From contig BROG01000031.1 in NCBI GenBank assembly GCA_030159075.1, forward strand, positions 801,501 to 865,500: DNA of 64,000 nucleotides, written 5' to 3'. The position numbers and the translations under genes were made by a program. Position 1 is the stretch's first letter, and each line of letters starts with the position of its first letter. The stretch comes from Atrina japonica. Taxonomy: Eukaryota; Mollusca; Bivalvia; Pterioida; Pinnidae. This document shows, piece by piece, positions 21,001 to 31,589 of the stretch. The notes beneath the pieces are model-generated. The model worked only from the letters and a program-made list of their open reading frames with translations. It had not been told where the DNA came from and did not search any database.

Positions 21001-24000
21001 CCAAAATCAAAACAATATAACTGTGAATGTATGCATTCCTCATGTTTTACAATCGTGCCGCCATGTCCGGTGGAATAGGGCAGTTCATGATCATATGTGT
21101 CAAAATTGATAAAGCCGAGAATGTGATGGGACAAGTTAAAAATGGGTCGAGATCACCCAATATACCTGACATGTGGACAATTTCAGAAAAAGAGTGTTTT
21201 GAAACAATGAAAAAGACCAACTTTGCCCAATTTAGGTATGAAATGATGACATACGAAAATAAATGCAAAGGGTAATAAGAATAGAATATTTATTAAATGC
21301 AAATAGCACATGGTTATTGGACATTTGGTAATCTTTGTAAAAATTACCGAAAGTTAATTTGCAGTGCTCTGAGTAATGGCGGACAAGCAAAAACTGATAT
21401 TACGAGTTACTTTTTGGCAAGATTGTTGCAATATTACACATGCATTTGTTATTCTAACCACCAGATGGTCTCTTTGAAATATATACATGTATATGGGATA
21501 AAATATTACATAAAATGAGCATGTAAAATTTTTCACCTACGGCAGCTCATATCCTTTTAAAATATGAGTGGAAAAAATCTGTTTTCGTAACTGTTTTATT
21601 TCTTTCAGAAGATCTCTCAAATGCAGGATTTGGCTTTAAAAGTACAAAATTTTCTTGGGTAGGGGCATGCCGCCTAATCCCCCCCTAGCATATTCAGACT
21701 GCTTTTGCTATCCTCAATAAAAGTTGGGCTTATACTTTTTTAGCTGGGCTACCAGATGGCTACTATATAAAAACAGTAAGCCATATTCCCTGTACAAGTA
21801 TTCTTCATATTATAGATGTAAGTAAAATGTACACTGTTAGGCCATGTAAAAAAAATATTCTGGTTCTCAGACAATTAGCCTTCCAAAATGGGCAAGGTAG
21901 GTAGGTATTTTATTTTTATTTTTATTTCCAATTTATTGTTTATATACCTTGAAGGCAAGAAAATAAGAAGACTTTATGTAACAAAAAAATGTCTTTTATT
22001 GAGATCTTCAATAAATTGTAACAAAAAGTTGTGTGATTGTCTTGTTCACTTGGTTTTAAAACTGAAATATCAAAAATATCAAATAGCTAAAAGATTATAT
22101 ATTTATCAAAACATAAAAATGTTTTGAAACTACAAGAAAATTAATTTTTAATGCATCATTATAATTATCATCAATCATTATCATTACTATTTAAAAAAGC
22201 TGTACAAAATGTAACTACATGTACTATGTGTCTAAAAATCAATGCAAATTCCAAGTTTCATTTTTGAAAACAATAGCTATCCATTTTTATGTATTTTATT
22301 AAAACTTTTATCTACAGTAACTAATTTTACTTTTATCATTCACCTACATTTAACTCAGATTTTAAAACTTTTATACACTATAAAGTGTTACATGTATCAT
22401 TATTTTAACACATCCTGAAATTCAGTTCCGTTCGGTATCGGTTCTTTCATTCAGAACTCAACTTCCACTTCTTCCATAAACTGCAAGCAACAGCCGAAAA
22501 CACACTGTGTTCTGTGACATTTTCGGGCATGAGGTAAAGATTTACATGTTGAATTGTCAATAAAACAATTATTTTAGTTTCTAATTGGGTTTTAGAAATG
22601 CATTTTGAACTACATGTACAAATAGAAGGAAATGGATCATTTTCGAAACTTAAGCCTGTTGAAATGACTGACATTTTTACTTGCCGCGCAGCTGTGATTT
22701 TTTTATGAAATGTGAATAAAATGATTTCATCAGCGATTTCTTTTTGCGTGCGGCAGTTTCTGAGAACCAGTTATTATTGATGTAAGATGTACACTGTTAG
22801 TACACTGTTATTATAGATGTAAGTAAGGTGTACACTGTTAGTACACTGTTATTATAGATGTAAGATGTACACTTATTATAGATGTAAGTAAGATGTACAC
22901 TGTTAGTACACTGTTATTATTGATGTAAGTAAGATGTACTGTTAGTACACTTATTATAGATGTAAGTAAGATGTACTGTTAGTACACTTATTATAGATGT
23001 AAGTAAGATGTACTGTTAGTACACTGTTATTATAGATGTAAGTAAGATGTACTGTTAGTACACTTATTATAGATGTAAGTAAGATGTACTGTTAGTACAC
23101 TGTTATTATAGATGTAAGATGTACACTGTTAGTACAGTTATTATAGATGTAAGTAAGATGTACACTGTTATTATAGATGTAAGTAAGATGTACACTGTTA
23201 TTATAGATGTAAGTAAGATGTACACTGTTATTATAGATGTAAGTAAGATGTACACTGTTATTATAGATGTAAGTAAGATGTACACTGTTATTATAGATGT
23301 AAGTAAGATGTACATTGTTAGTACACTGTTATTATAGATGTAAGTAAGATGTACACTGTTATTATAGATGTAAGTAAGAGGTACACTGTTAGTACACTTT
23401 TATCATAGATGTAAGTAAGATGTACATTGTTAGTACACTGTTATTATAGATGTAAGTAAGATGTACACTGTTATTATAGATGTAAGTAAGAGGTACACTG
23501 TTAGAACACTTTTATTATAGATGTAAGTAAGATGTACACTGTTAGTACACTGTTATTATAGGTGAAAGTAAGAAGTACACTGTTATTATAGATGTAAGTA
23601 AGATGTACACTGTTAGTACACTGTTATTATAGGTGAAAGTAAGAAGTACACTGTTAGTACACCGTTATTCAAGTTGGAAGTTAACTATGACAATCATCAT
23701 ATATGGAGGGTAGTTGCTTATCATAATATGAGTGTGTGATGTGCAGTTTTAATCAGTACTGTTAGTACATGTTCCTGTTGTAAATGTACTAACATTATGG
23801 CTTTAGACTTCCTTATAAATACCCATATACGTGTAAGTATGCATGTAAGTGACAAATATTTGAATCTTTCAATAGAGATGCCAAAAGTTACGAGTCATAC
23901 TGTTACCCGCATGTTGAATAGTGTCCGGGACAAATTGTTAATTCATGATTTTTCTATCATTATTTTTGAGTCAACTCAATTTATTTTTAAGAAATTTATT

Positions 24001-27000
24001 AAATAGATATTTTTATTTTTGATCATAGATGTATTTATGTAATAAAGATACCTATTTGAGTTTGAACATAAGCAGTATTTGAGGTTTCTCAGCTTCACAG
24101 CACCAGGAAGTCCCAGCTTTTAGGTATAATTGACTATAAAACACATAATTCCCTATTGCAGGCCCAGTATCAACAACTAACACAATCTGCGGATCCCGCT
24201 ATCGCCAGTGAGAGTTCCCTGGTAAATGACATGGCCAGTATTATACATAGTGATTTATATTTAAGTGAAGAACTGTCTCAAATTGAGTCGGATAACCAGT
24301 CAGTCAGATCATCCGGAGGCTTTGGAACACCACCAGTAAAGTATCAGGATTTCCGAAATGATTTTTATGAAGTGTATAATGGCGACTTTTCTGGAGAATA
24401 CAGGCAACCACAACGTAAAGAGTGCACTCTTGAATCCTTCTTGGCAATTTCCAGAGTCAAACGGAGTAAAAACAAGAAAAAGAAAAAATCACAAAAAAAT
24501 CAATCTAGTAAAATTGGTTCATGTGATGAGAATGTCACAGATTTTCATGAAAAAGAAGAAAATAAATCACTAAATATTTGTTCAGAGGTTTATCATGAAG
24601 CAACAATTACAAATCCACAAAATTTCTCTCTTTCTTATGAAGAAAGTCAAACTAATGTTATAGAATGGTTAAACAACAAAAGTGATATTTCTATCCCCTC
24701 TCACGTAGACAAGAGGTCAGGTATTAGTAAATTAGATCATTTTGATATTCCCATCTCTCAAAAAAGCAAAAATAAGGTTAATGCTAAAATAGTTCAACGT
24801 GATGACTCCAATTTATATAACATCCGCCCAATGTCGCCAGAATGTAATACAGGCACAAATTATCCTGACTTGAATCATCATTCAACACATACCTCAGTAA
24901 AATCTGACAATAGAATTTACCATGGAAAACAAAGTGACTTTGAGTCTTTGATTGTTGACTCTGACAAGCAAGAATGGAGTCTGACTGAGGGCAATATAAT
25001 TCAAATAGAGGGCCTGCCCTTGAACTGTGATCTCTCAATTCTTCACGATATAATTATATCATGTGGCACTGTGATAGAGAGTGAAATCTTGAAGAGAGGC
25101 AATAACTCAATGGGCAGATTTAAGTAAGTATTTTGTTGAACATAGGTATGTTAACTGATGATGGTTATGGCTTTAGACAATTTGATTATGTTATAGGAGT
25201 CTTGATGAAATTGTTAAAAGTTTAAAAAAAAATTTTTAAAAGTGTTTATGAGATACTTGGAGCCTGCCTGGCTCAGTCGGTAGTGCGCTCGACTCTTGGT
25301 CGTGAGTTCGAGTCCAGCTGGCGGCAGGTTGGTTTCCTATCCTTCAGATGAGACAGTAAAAACCGAGGTCCCGTGTCACAGTATGTGTCGGCACAATAAG
25401 TGCGAAGCTTAATGTGCCGAGCATAGGCCAAAATTTGAAGCCCTTCACCAGCATTTGGTGATGTCTCCATATGAGTGAAATATTCTTGAGTGGGACGTTA
25501 AACAACACTAAAAAAAAAAAAAGAGAGATATTTGTTCACAGATAGATTTTGTATATCTTCTAGCATTGATTTCAATTTGAATATTTACCATGACTGATTT
25601 TGATTTGATTTCTGGTAATAGATATACTAGTTTTTATAAGATGACTGATTTCTATTTCAGATTAGACACAGCAGATGCATGTGATTGGCTTGTTTCTTGC
25701 CTCCATGACTCAGATTGTCTCTACCCGGGTATGTATAAATACTGTATACCTGCAAATTTTTGCCCTTGGATGAGAGGGCAAATTTAAAATGAAATCGAAA
25801 TTTTTAAGCTAAAGCATGGACATACATGTCATCCACGAGACTGTGTTGATTAAGGGCAAATTTAATATGGCTGGATATGTTTTCTGACCTGGGGCAAAAA
25901 TAACCTAGGGCCAAAATAACTGCCGGCCAAAATAACCAGGGAAAAAATAGCCAGGGGCAAAAATTTCCTGGTATATGGCATTTATTTAAAAGATGATCTT
26001 TCCAATAATTTGCTGATTCACATTTATATCTCTATAGTTCTTCACTCGTAATCCTTCAGGAATGAAGATAGGATGAAAATTTGTGATATTTTAAATGATT
26101 TAAACTTGAACAGACATGAAAATTCAGTGCATACAAAGAATTTTTACAATATCAGGTGAAAATTTGTACTCAGATGTAAAGGTAGAAAGAGAAGTTCTAC
26201 TTTACCAAATGTCCCACTAGATGTGCTATACTGGAGCTGACGTACATACATGTACTGATGTAGGATGGTGGTTTTTTAATACTAGTGATGTAATAATGAA
26301 GCTCTATATATGACTCTGCTGCAAGACTTGATTATATTTCTTTCTGGAATATCTTTCGCAGTTTCTTGTGTACAGATGTGTTTACCTACAGGGCTGGACA
26401 GTAATGTTTGTCCAATTGTCTGTGTCCAGATGAAAATTAGCTCGGACAAGTAAATCTTCCTAAGCACTTGTCCGAGCTAGCTAGAGGACAAGTTGCAATA
26501 ATCAGCAATATTTATAATTTGTTATTTCAAACCTCAACCAGCGCAGGGCTCAACACTAAGGCACGTCTGACCGACCCTGGTTCAACTGGTCTAGTTCTTT
26601 TTGACGTTAATGTTGAGCCCTGAGTAACAATATATAAAGCCTAACAGACTTTATAAATCGCCGCCTCAGCTAAATTGGTGTGTCCATTTAATGTCTAATT
26701 CAAAAGTGAAGCTTGAATTACTCAGATAAACATCGTGGTAGTTTTATCTTCCTATGCATAAACATAGATAGACGTTGGAAAAAGTGTAATACATACATAT
26801 ACACTCAATTTTGAGGATGTTTACAAAATTAGGATACCACAAAAGGAACTGACATTGCTGTAGGGTTACCATCATAATGACTATATAAATGATAATGTGA
26901 TAAGCATCTACTATGTGTGAATGCACGTGGTGTATTTTGATTTTGTGCGTATTTTGTGATGAAACTGCATGATTCACACAGCCTTTTGTGTGTCTGGGAA

Positions 27001-29804
27001 CATTGAATACATTTCTATCGACTTGTTTTAATTTTTGTCGTCTGATGAATATTCTCTTATTTAGTAGGCTCAATTTTTTAAAATTATTTTTAAACTTGTT
27101 TATTAAATTACGTAAATTATAGACAAGTGGATTTGTGATTGGGACAAGTTACTTTTTATTAGTTATTATGTACTAACATTCTATAATGGGTTTACATCAT
27201 TGAGGGCTATACTTTTAGCAGTGAAGAGGTCATGGAGGTTGCATTTGTAAAATATAGTCCATCTCAAGAATTCAACCTTTACAGAAAAGTCAAATATTTT
27301 GGTGTAAATGAAATTAAGTCTAGTTTGAATAATCATTAAATGAAATACCACATAATTCTATTTACTTCTGCCTTTCGAAATTGTACAGTAGGATTTGTAG
27401 TTAGGTTAAACAAAATGTCATTGATCTTTTTAAAAATATGGAATTCCACTATATAAGATTCCAGTGATGTGTGATGTTGAGCCTGCCTTGCAGTATCACT
27501 CTGCCATTCATCATATTGATATGGACAGCTACAATCATACAGCAATTGTAAATAGAAATAATTACATATCACTGATACCAACATAAAGCTAAATCAATTT
27601 CTATTGAACTCTCAAGAATATTTATGTTTTCTAGTCCACAGAAAAATGAAAATAAAAGCAGATTAGAGGGTATAGCATCAAGTAGGAGGTGCTTGTTATG
27701 CAAATAGCACGTGAAATTAATTACCAATAAGTTCTTGTCCAATTTTAAAGCTATCAAATTAACATGTTAGTCGACTAATCGCTATACTTAACCTGCCCTA
27801 TTGAGATTTCCCATGCATATTTCCTTTATTTATACACCCTATATGGCGATCACATGCCTTACATAACCAGCAACTGCTCAATTTCAGCAGGCGGTCACAC
27901 CATACTGTGTGTAGTGATATCGCAAAGGGAGGTAACTTGAACATTGAATGTTACAATTTCCTGTCCTCGTTTCCACGGAAGTTAGGGAAAATTGCCATGT
28001 CCATTGTCGGGTGTTTACTCAACAATTTTCACAATTTTTTAAGTTAATCACGATTAGATTGGGATGTATAAACCTAAACTCTTTGTGTAATCAGTCTGTC
28101 CATAATGGATTTCAAACAGAAACGATGTCTTCAACAAAAAAACAAACTTTTATCCATTGCCGAAAGCGTTGATGTCTATAAGTGAAAGTGGTGATAGATC
28201 GTTTGCTACATTGTAAATTTAGGCATGAATAATGTTGGTGAAAAATGATTTCTTTTACAATAAACATTAGGTAAACTGTCTTTTTCATCCCATACAGTTA
28301 TTTATATTATTTAATACAAGACAGAGAACGTTGTTAGGTTGTTTATTTAGTCTAGGCAGTGTATATCATGTACCACGGTAATAGTCCTAAATAGGATTGT
28401 TTGCATTTGATATTACAAGCCCTAAATTTTGTTTTAAATCACAGTCAGTTTTTGCTATGAAAAAAATTATTTGACCTGTTCACAATGTCAAGTTGATCCC
28501 ATGAATGTTCACGTTTTATTTTGAAATGAGTGTTAATGCATGGCAGACAATAGATTCTGTTTAAAGTAGGTGCGGAAGATACAACAAATAAGATTTTGAA
28601 TGTTAATTTTGAATTTATTTAGAGACTGGAACTTGAATTTTTTTTGTTTTTAGATCTACATTAATTTGATTTCTTTTCATTTCATATCTGTTAGATAGAA
28701 GTAGTTTGAATCCCATGACTATTTTGCCAAAATAACAACCCATTTCAGTACTTTCGGTACTTTGATATATATTACTTGTCCAATGGGACAAGTGAACAAA
28801 ATCCTTAATGTAGACCCCTGACCTATAGTGTCACTTATCAGACAGAGCAGACTTGAATCCATTTCCACCAGTTTAAACTTACCCGGTATATCTTAATGCC
28901 ATGAAATAAATCATTGCTAAATCCGTATACACAAGTTTGTGTTACTGCTTTGACACAAGTGAGTAAAGGTGGATATAACCATATGTATGTCACACATCAA
29001 TGCCATAAAATAAATCATTGCTAAATCCATATACACAAGTTTGTGTTACTGCTTTGACATAAGTGAGTAAAGGTGGATATAACCATATGTATGTCACAGA
29101 TCAAGTGCTCTAAGATCAGCTGTCAGCTGATTGGAGCATATGTATTTTTAGCTGCTTAAATTATCTTCATATCTAAGTGGGTTTCAGTCACCTTATTTTG
29201 AATTGTTGGTTATATGTGCAAAAACATTCATGTCCATTGACCTGTAAGATAAAATTATATGTAGCTAGTATGCATTGAAAAAAATGTATCACAGTGTTGT
29301 ATGTTTATGGTACTTTAATTATCTTTTTATTTACAGGATTTAATATAGTTCTTGGGGTTCTCCATGGCCAAGTGGTTAGAGCACCACACTTTGAATCTTG
29401 AGGTCAGCTTAGGTTCGAGCCCCACTGGAACCTAAGCTGATTCTTTTTTGTGAGAATTTTTGTCTGTTTACTTGCGGAAGGCAACTGACCTCTCCTCCAC
29501 CATTAAAAACCACAGAGACTTGAAGTTATGCAAATGTATCCCTTATCGACCCCCTGATACTACTTCCACGTAGGGCCTTTGGTCAGTTTGATTACATGTG
29601 AAGGTCACATTCAGGGCTCTCAGTAGAGCAAAATTTTTGAGAGTCCCTGTGATCCCAGAGTCAAAATCTGGGAGTTCCATCCAGAAAATGAAGAGTCCAC
29701 TTATTCAAAGTCTTTGTCAAAATCAATTTTTTTGGTTTTCCCTTCATTTATCTACCTATTTTGTTCATATCTGTTAGATCTAGATTCTATCTTTCTACAT
29801 GTAG

Positions 29805-29898
<94 letters not shown>

Positions 29899-31036
29899 TT
29901 AATTATCAATAACTGTATTTTTATTTGTATTATTAATTTTGTAATGCAGGGTCCTAATGAGTCATATTTTTTATGACTTCATATGTGCTATGCATTATTA
30001 AATTAGAAGTTCTATTCCATGATAATTTTTTTTAAAGGATGGGGTGGGGGCAAAAATTACTCATCACAATCAGGTTAATAATTTGCCAATCCTATTTTCC
30101 AACTCTAACAAAATCAAATGTTGCATTAAAATTCACAAACAAAATATTTTTATCCATAACATCAAAATATTTTCAAGAGACAAGACTATTGCTGATAAAA
30201 TTGTTTTCTTCCTTGATATAAGCACCAAGCATCCATCGTTATTTACTTCATCTATGTATGTGTAAATGATATCAAACGCACATTATCTTTCTTTCTGCTT
30301 TATTTAAAAGGCATTGACAATTTTATTTTGTATCTCTTTAATGCAATTTTTGTTTTAAACATTACTATTGATAACTGTAAAGTGAGCTGTACAATGTAAT
30401 TGAATGATATAAGCGGCCCGTTCATCAGTTCTTCGTTTGACATGTTGACGTGTGGATAGACTTTCGGGGTTTCAAATCTAATTAAAGGATTATCAATTAT
30501 GATTCATTGTCCATGGATATTGATTGGGGGATAAAAATTATCTGCAGGTATGCTTAATTTGGAATATTTCTTCAGCGTGAAGCTCAACAAACAATATTAT
30601 AAAACAGATAAACATATACATGTGTTTTCATAAGCAGTGGCACAGGTAACTACCTGGGTGTTGTTTTATGACCAGTGATTTTGAGGACGCACAGGTACTA
30701 GGATGACTCAGTTAAGCAATCAACAAGCAGTTATGGGATTGATTAAAGGCGTAAACATCCTAGGCAAAGTCTTGAGCGTCCTGCAGGACTCGGGGTTGAA
30801 ACTTTGACGCATCCCAGAAATTTATTAATTTACACTCAGGGGGTCGTTAAAGGATACATTTGCATAACTTACAGCCTCTGTGTTAAAAACTGACCGCCAA
30901 TATAAATCTTAAACATTGCTGAGTGTGGCGTAAAACAGCATTCAAATTCAAAGATAAACTAAAATGGTTTTTTTTTTTCTTCTTTTTTTCAGATTCCAAC
31001 TCTACACTTGTGTGTTGTAAAGTTGATACAATGTAA
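18051..31036 (+). CDS. RRM-domain protein gene, 5 exons, 466 residues
   Basis: Coding exons 18076-18255, 19544-19690, 24162-25123, 25661-25728 and 30993-31036 join with consistent phases (0, 0, 2, 1) to 467 codons. The N-terminal 110 residues include SRGRGRAR (79-86), an Arg-Gly patch of the kind methylated and bound by Tudor proteins. Exon 3 carries a lysine-rich stretch (KRSKNKKKKK, about 209-218) that could be a nuclear or RNA-contacting signal, then a long low-complexity Ser/Asn region. Residues about 387-463 form a C-terminal RRM: strand IIQIEGLP (RNP2-like), helix, VIESEIL, a degenerate RNP1 around GRFKLDT, helix ADACDWLVSCL, and last strand LVCCKV. The last three strands and the second helix are split over exons 3, 4 and 5. 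The role is probably RNA binding; target and family are unknown to me. Introns 2 and 4 are loaded with mobile elements and satellites. Confidence 0.75.
18076..18255 (+). CDS. RRM protein, coding exon 1
   Basis: Follows the acceptor TTTTTTGTACAG at 18050. The TAA in frame at 18067 forces the start at the ATG of 18076, so 18051-18075 is 5' UTR and an upstream non-coding exon must exist. It encodes 60 residues, acidic and without a signal peptide (DIPEISESYNEDLHNEE; CSCYGRGKS), and ends AAACAG/GTAATT in phase 0. Confidence 0.7.
19317..19336. repeat. (GATA)n microsatellite
   Basis: About five GATA units in intron 1 of the RRM gene. Confidence 0.9.
19544..19690 (+). CDS. RRM protein, coding exon 2 (Arg-Gly patch)
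   Basis: Acceptor GATCTTTTGCAG and donor CTACAG/GTACCT enclose 49 codons in phase 0. It encodes KEFEKLCSLGGQGALNNK, then SRGRGRARLLKQY. The clustered RG dipeptides suggest a methylarginine or RNA-binding site (inference). Confidence 0.75.
20757..20875. repeat. Two diverged tandem copies of a ~60-bp block
   Basis: GGGGATCTCGGTCCTTTGTG near 20760 recurs as GGGGATCTTGGTTGTTTACG near 20822. Each is followed by a CTGACTAT-like word and by GTCTGCC/TCGGCC. It lies in intron 2 of the RRM gene. Confidence 0.6.
21860..22770. mobile_element. Non-autonomous DNA element with CTGGTTCTCAGA termini
   Basis: Perfect 12-bp inverted termini, CTGGTTCTCAGA at 21860 and TCTGAGAACCAG ending at 22770, bound 911 bp without a transposase. 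One unit of the flanking satellite (TATTATAGATGTAAGTAAAATG, about 21808-21840) lies on the left and the main array on the right, so the element appears to have inserted into the array. No clear target duplication is seen. Confidence 0.6.
22771..23672. repeat. Satellite array, ~31- to 43-bp units (GATGTAAGTAAGATGTACAC)
   Basis: About 24 units built from TTATTATAGATGTAAGTAAG plus ATGTACACTG, with an optional TTAGTACACTG insert that makes long and short unit types. A run of identical short units (about 23150-23310) is flanked by mixed units. Open frames here on both strands are artefacts. The array lies in intron 2 of the RRM gene. Confidence 0.95.
24162..25123 (+). CDS. RRM protein, coding exon 3 (large exon)
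   Basis: Acceptor CCCTATTGCAG and donor TTTAA/GTAAGT enclose 962 bp with no stop, far longer than chance in such AT-rich DNA. It encodes residues 110-429: a Ser/Glu-rich start, a lysine run near 209-218, a long Ser/Asn/His-rich low-complexity region, and the first half of the RRM (NIIQIEGLPLNCDLS through SMGRF). Phase 2 at its end matches the next exon. Confidence 0.85.
25259..25523 (+). mobile_element. tRNA-derived SINE, family 1, copy 1
   Basis: The head resembles a tRNA: box A-like CTGGCTCAGTCGGTAG and box B-like GAGTTCGAGTCC about 30 bases on. The body includes ATGAGACAGTAAAAACCGAG and AAAATTTGAAGCCCTTCAC. The end is TTCTTGAGTGGGACGTTAAAC followed by an A-tract. A second copy in the same orientation lies at 63672-63942. 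The head is not a functional tRNA gene because the acceptor stem does not close. Confidence 0.9.
25661..25728 (+). CDS. RRM protein, coding exon 4
   Basis: Acceptor TTTCTATTTCAG and donor CCCGG/GTATGT enclose 68 bp. After completing a Lys codon it encodes LDTADACDWLVSCLHDSD, the third strand end and second helix of the RRM. It ends in phase 1. Confidence 0.75.
25736..25984. mobile_element. MITE-like element, 249 bp, ~30-bp inverted termini
   Basis: The left end 25736-25765 and the reverse complement of 25955-25984 match at about 24 of 30 positions, with AAATTTTTGCCC identical. The interior holds a short tandem of CCAAAATAACC-type words at 25893-25966. It starts only 8 bases after the donor of RRM exon 4, so it forms the very start of intron 4. 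Confidence 0.65.
26438..26479. repeat. Perfect stem-loop, 14-bp arms
   Basis: TAGCTCGGACAAGT pairs perfectly with ACTTGTCCGAGCTA across a 14-nt loop. It lies close to the left end of the putative hAT-like element and may be a subterminal structure. Confidence 0.85.
26544..26622. mobile_element. Short MITE-like palindrome, CAGGGCTCAACA termini
   Basis: CAGGGCTCAACACTAAG at 26544 matches the reverse complement of the right end (CAGGGCTCAACATTAACG) with one difference over 16 bases. The total length is 79 bp. It is nested in the larger 26389-28820 element. Confidence 0.55.
28895..29102. repeat. Tandem duplication, 2 x 104 bp
   Basis: AATGCCATGAAATAAATC at 28895 recurs at 28999; both copies run to ACCATATGTATGTCACA with only a few substitutions, implying a recent duplication. 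It lies in intron 4 of the RRM gene. Confidence 0.95.
29353..29560 (+). mobile_element. tRNA-derived SINE, family 2, copy 1
   Basis: Head GGGTTCTCCATGGCCAAGTG with box A-like TGGCCAAGTGGTTAGAGC and box B-like GGTTCGAGCCCC. The body is AACCTAAGCTGATTC, GTTTACTTGCGGAAGGC, CTCCTCCACCATTAAAAACC. The same order is found at 43010-43252. The head looks Leu/Ser-tRNA-like but is not a functional tRNA. Confidence 0.85.
29808..29893. repeat. (AT)n microsatellite
   Basis: About 86 bp of pure AT dinucleotide in intron 4 of the RRM gene. Confidence 0.99.
30838..30957. repeat. Composite SINE fragment
   Basis: The left part is the reverse complement of 29507-29560 (GTTATGCAAATGTATCC, then GACCCCCTG in that copy). 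The right part, ATTGCTGAGTGTGGCGTAAAAC, matches the 3' tail of the SINE copy at 43010-43252 in plus orientation. It is therefore a rearranged piece of family 2. Confidence 0.6.
30993..31036 (+). CDS. RRM protein, terminal coding exon
   Basis: A very strong acceptor (a pyrimidine run ending CTTCTTTTTTTCAG) is followed by 44 bp in the phase required by exon 4. It encodes DSNSTLVCCKVDTM and then TAA at 31034. LVCCKV fits the last RRM strand, which supports the assignment over 5.3 kb of intron. Confidence 0.65.
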
Positions 31037-31085
31037 AAGTCAGAGAAGCTGTACATTTGTATTTCTATGCATTAAAATGACTCTC

Positions 31086-31586
31086 CTGGATAGAAAGATA
31101 CGTCATCTGTAAATTCTGCCGATATTGATCTTGTTCTGTTTGTATTCCTGGATAGAAAGATACGTCATCTGTAAATTCTGCCAATATTGATCTTGTTCTG
31201 TTTGTATTTCTGAATAGAAAGATACGTCATCTGTAAATTCTGCCAATATTGATCTTGTTCTGTTTGTATTCTTGAATAGAAAGATACGTCATATGTAAAT
31301 TCTGCTGGTATTGATCTTGTTCTATTTACATTCTTGAATAGAAAGATACGTCATCTGTAAATTCTGCCAATATTGATCTTGTGCTGTTTGTATTCTTGAA
31401 TAGAAAGATACGTCATATGTAAATTCTGCTGGTATTGATCTTGTACTATTTATATTCTTGAATGGAAAGATACGTCATCTGTAAATTCTGCCAATATTGA
31501 TCTTGTGCTGTTTGTATTCTTGAATAGAAAGATACGTCATATGTAAATTCTGCCAGTATTGATCTTGTTCTGTTTGTATTCTTGAC
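31086..31586. repeat. Minisatellite, 62-bp unit, 8 copies, dimer pattern
   Basis: The unit contains GATAGAAAGATACGTCAT, TGTAAATTCTGCC and TATTGATCTTGT. From copy 3 onward, units with CATCTG/GCCAAT alternate with CATATG/GCTGGT, a 124-bp higher-order pattern. It begins about 50 bases after the RRM stop codon, so it probably lies in that gene's 3' UTR. A candidate AATAAA is near 31936. Confidence 0.95.
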
Positions 31587-31589
31587 GTC

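Larger units (their letters stand above)
26389..28820. mobile_element. Putative hAT-like non-autonomous element, 2.4 kb
   Basis: The ends CAGGG (26389) and CCCTG (28820) are flanked by a perfect 5-bp duplication ACCTA (26384-26388 and 28821-28825). The termini are imperfect inverted repeats over about 45 bp: CAGGG, then a TAATG-like word, TTTGTCCAATTGTC on the left, and TTTTGTTCACTTGTCC on the reverse complement of the right. ACTTGTCC/GGACAAGT words recur inside. No transposase frame is seen. CAGGG termini are typical of hAT elements, and a 5-bp duplication is known for some hAT groups; the assignment is inference. Confidence 0.5.

Noticed and set aside
22800..23672. Regularly spaced repeats that could suggest a CRISPR array
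   Set aside because: Unit length varies, there are no unique spacers, no cas genes, and the context is a eukaryotic intron. The same applies to the arrays at 45578-48641 and 51175-52033.
24784..25038. 84-codon minus-strand frame
   Set aside because: Shadow of the large RRM gene exon 3 on the opposite strand.
25259..25345. Possible tRNA gene
   Set aside because: Box A and B words are present but the stems do not close, and the unit continues into a SINE body with an A-rich tail. The same holds for 29353, 43010 and 63672.
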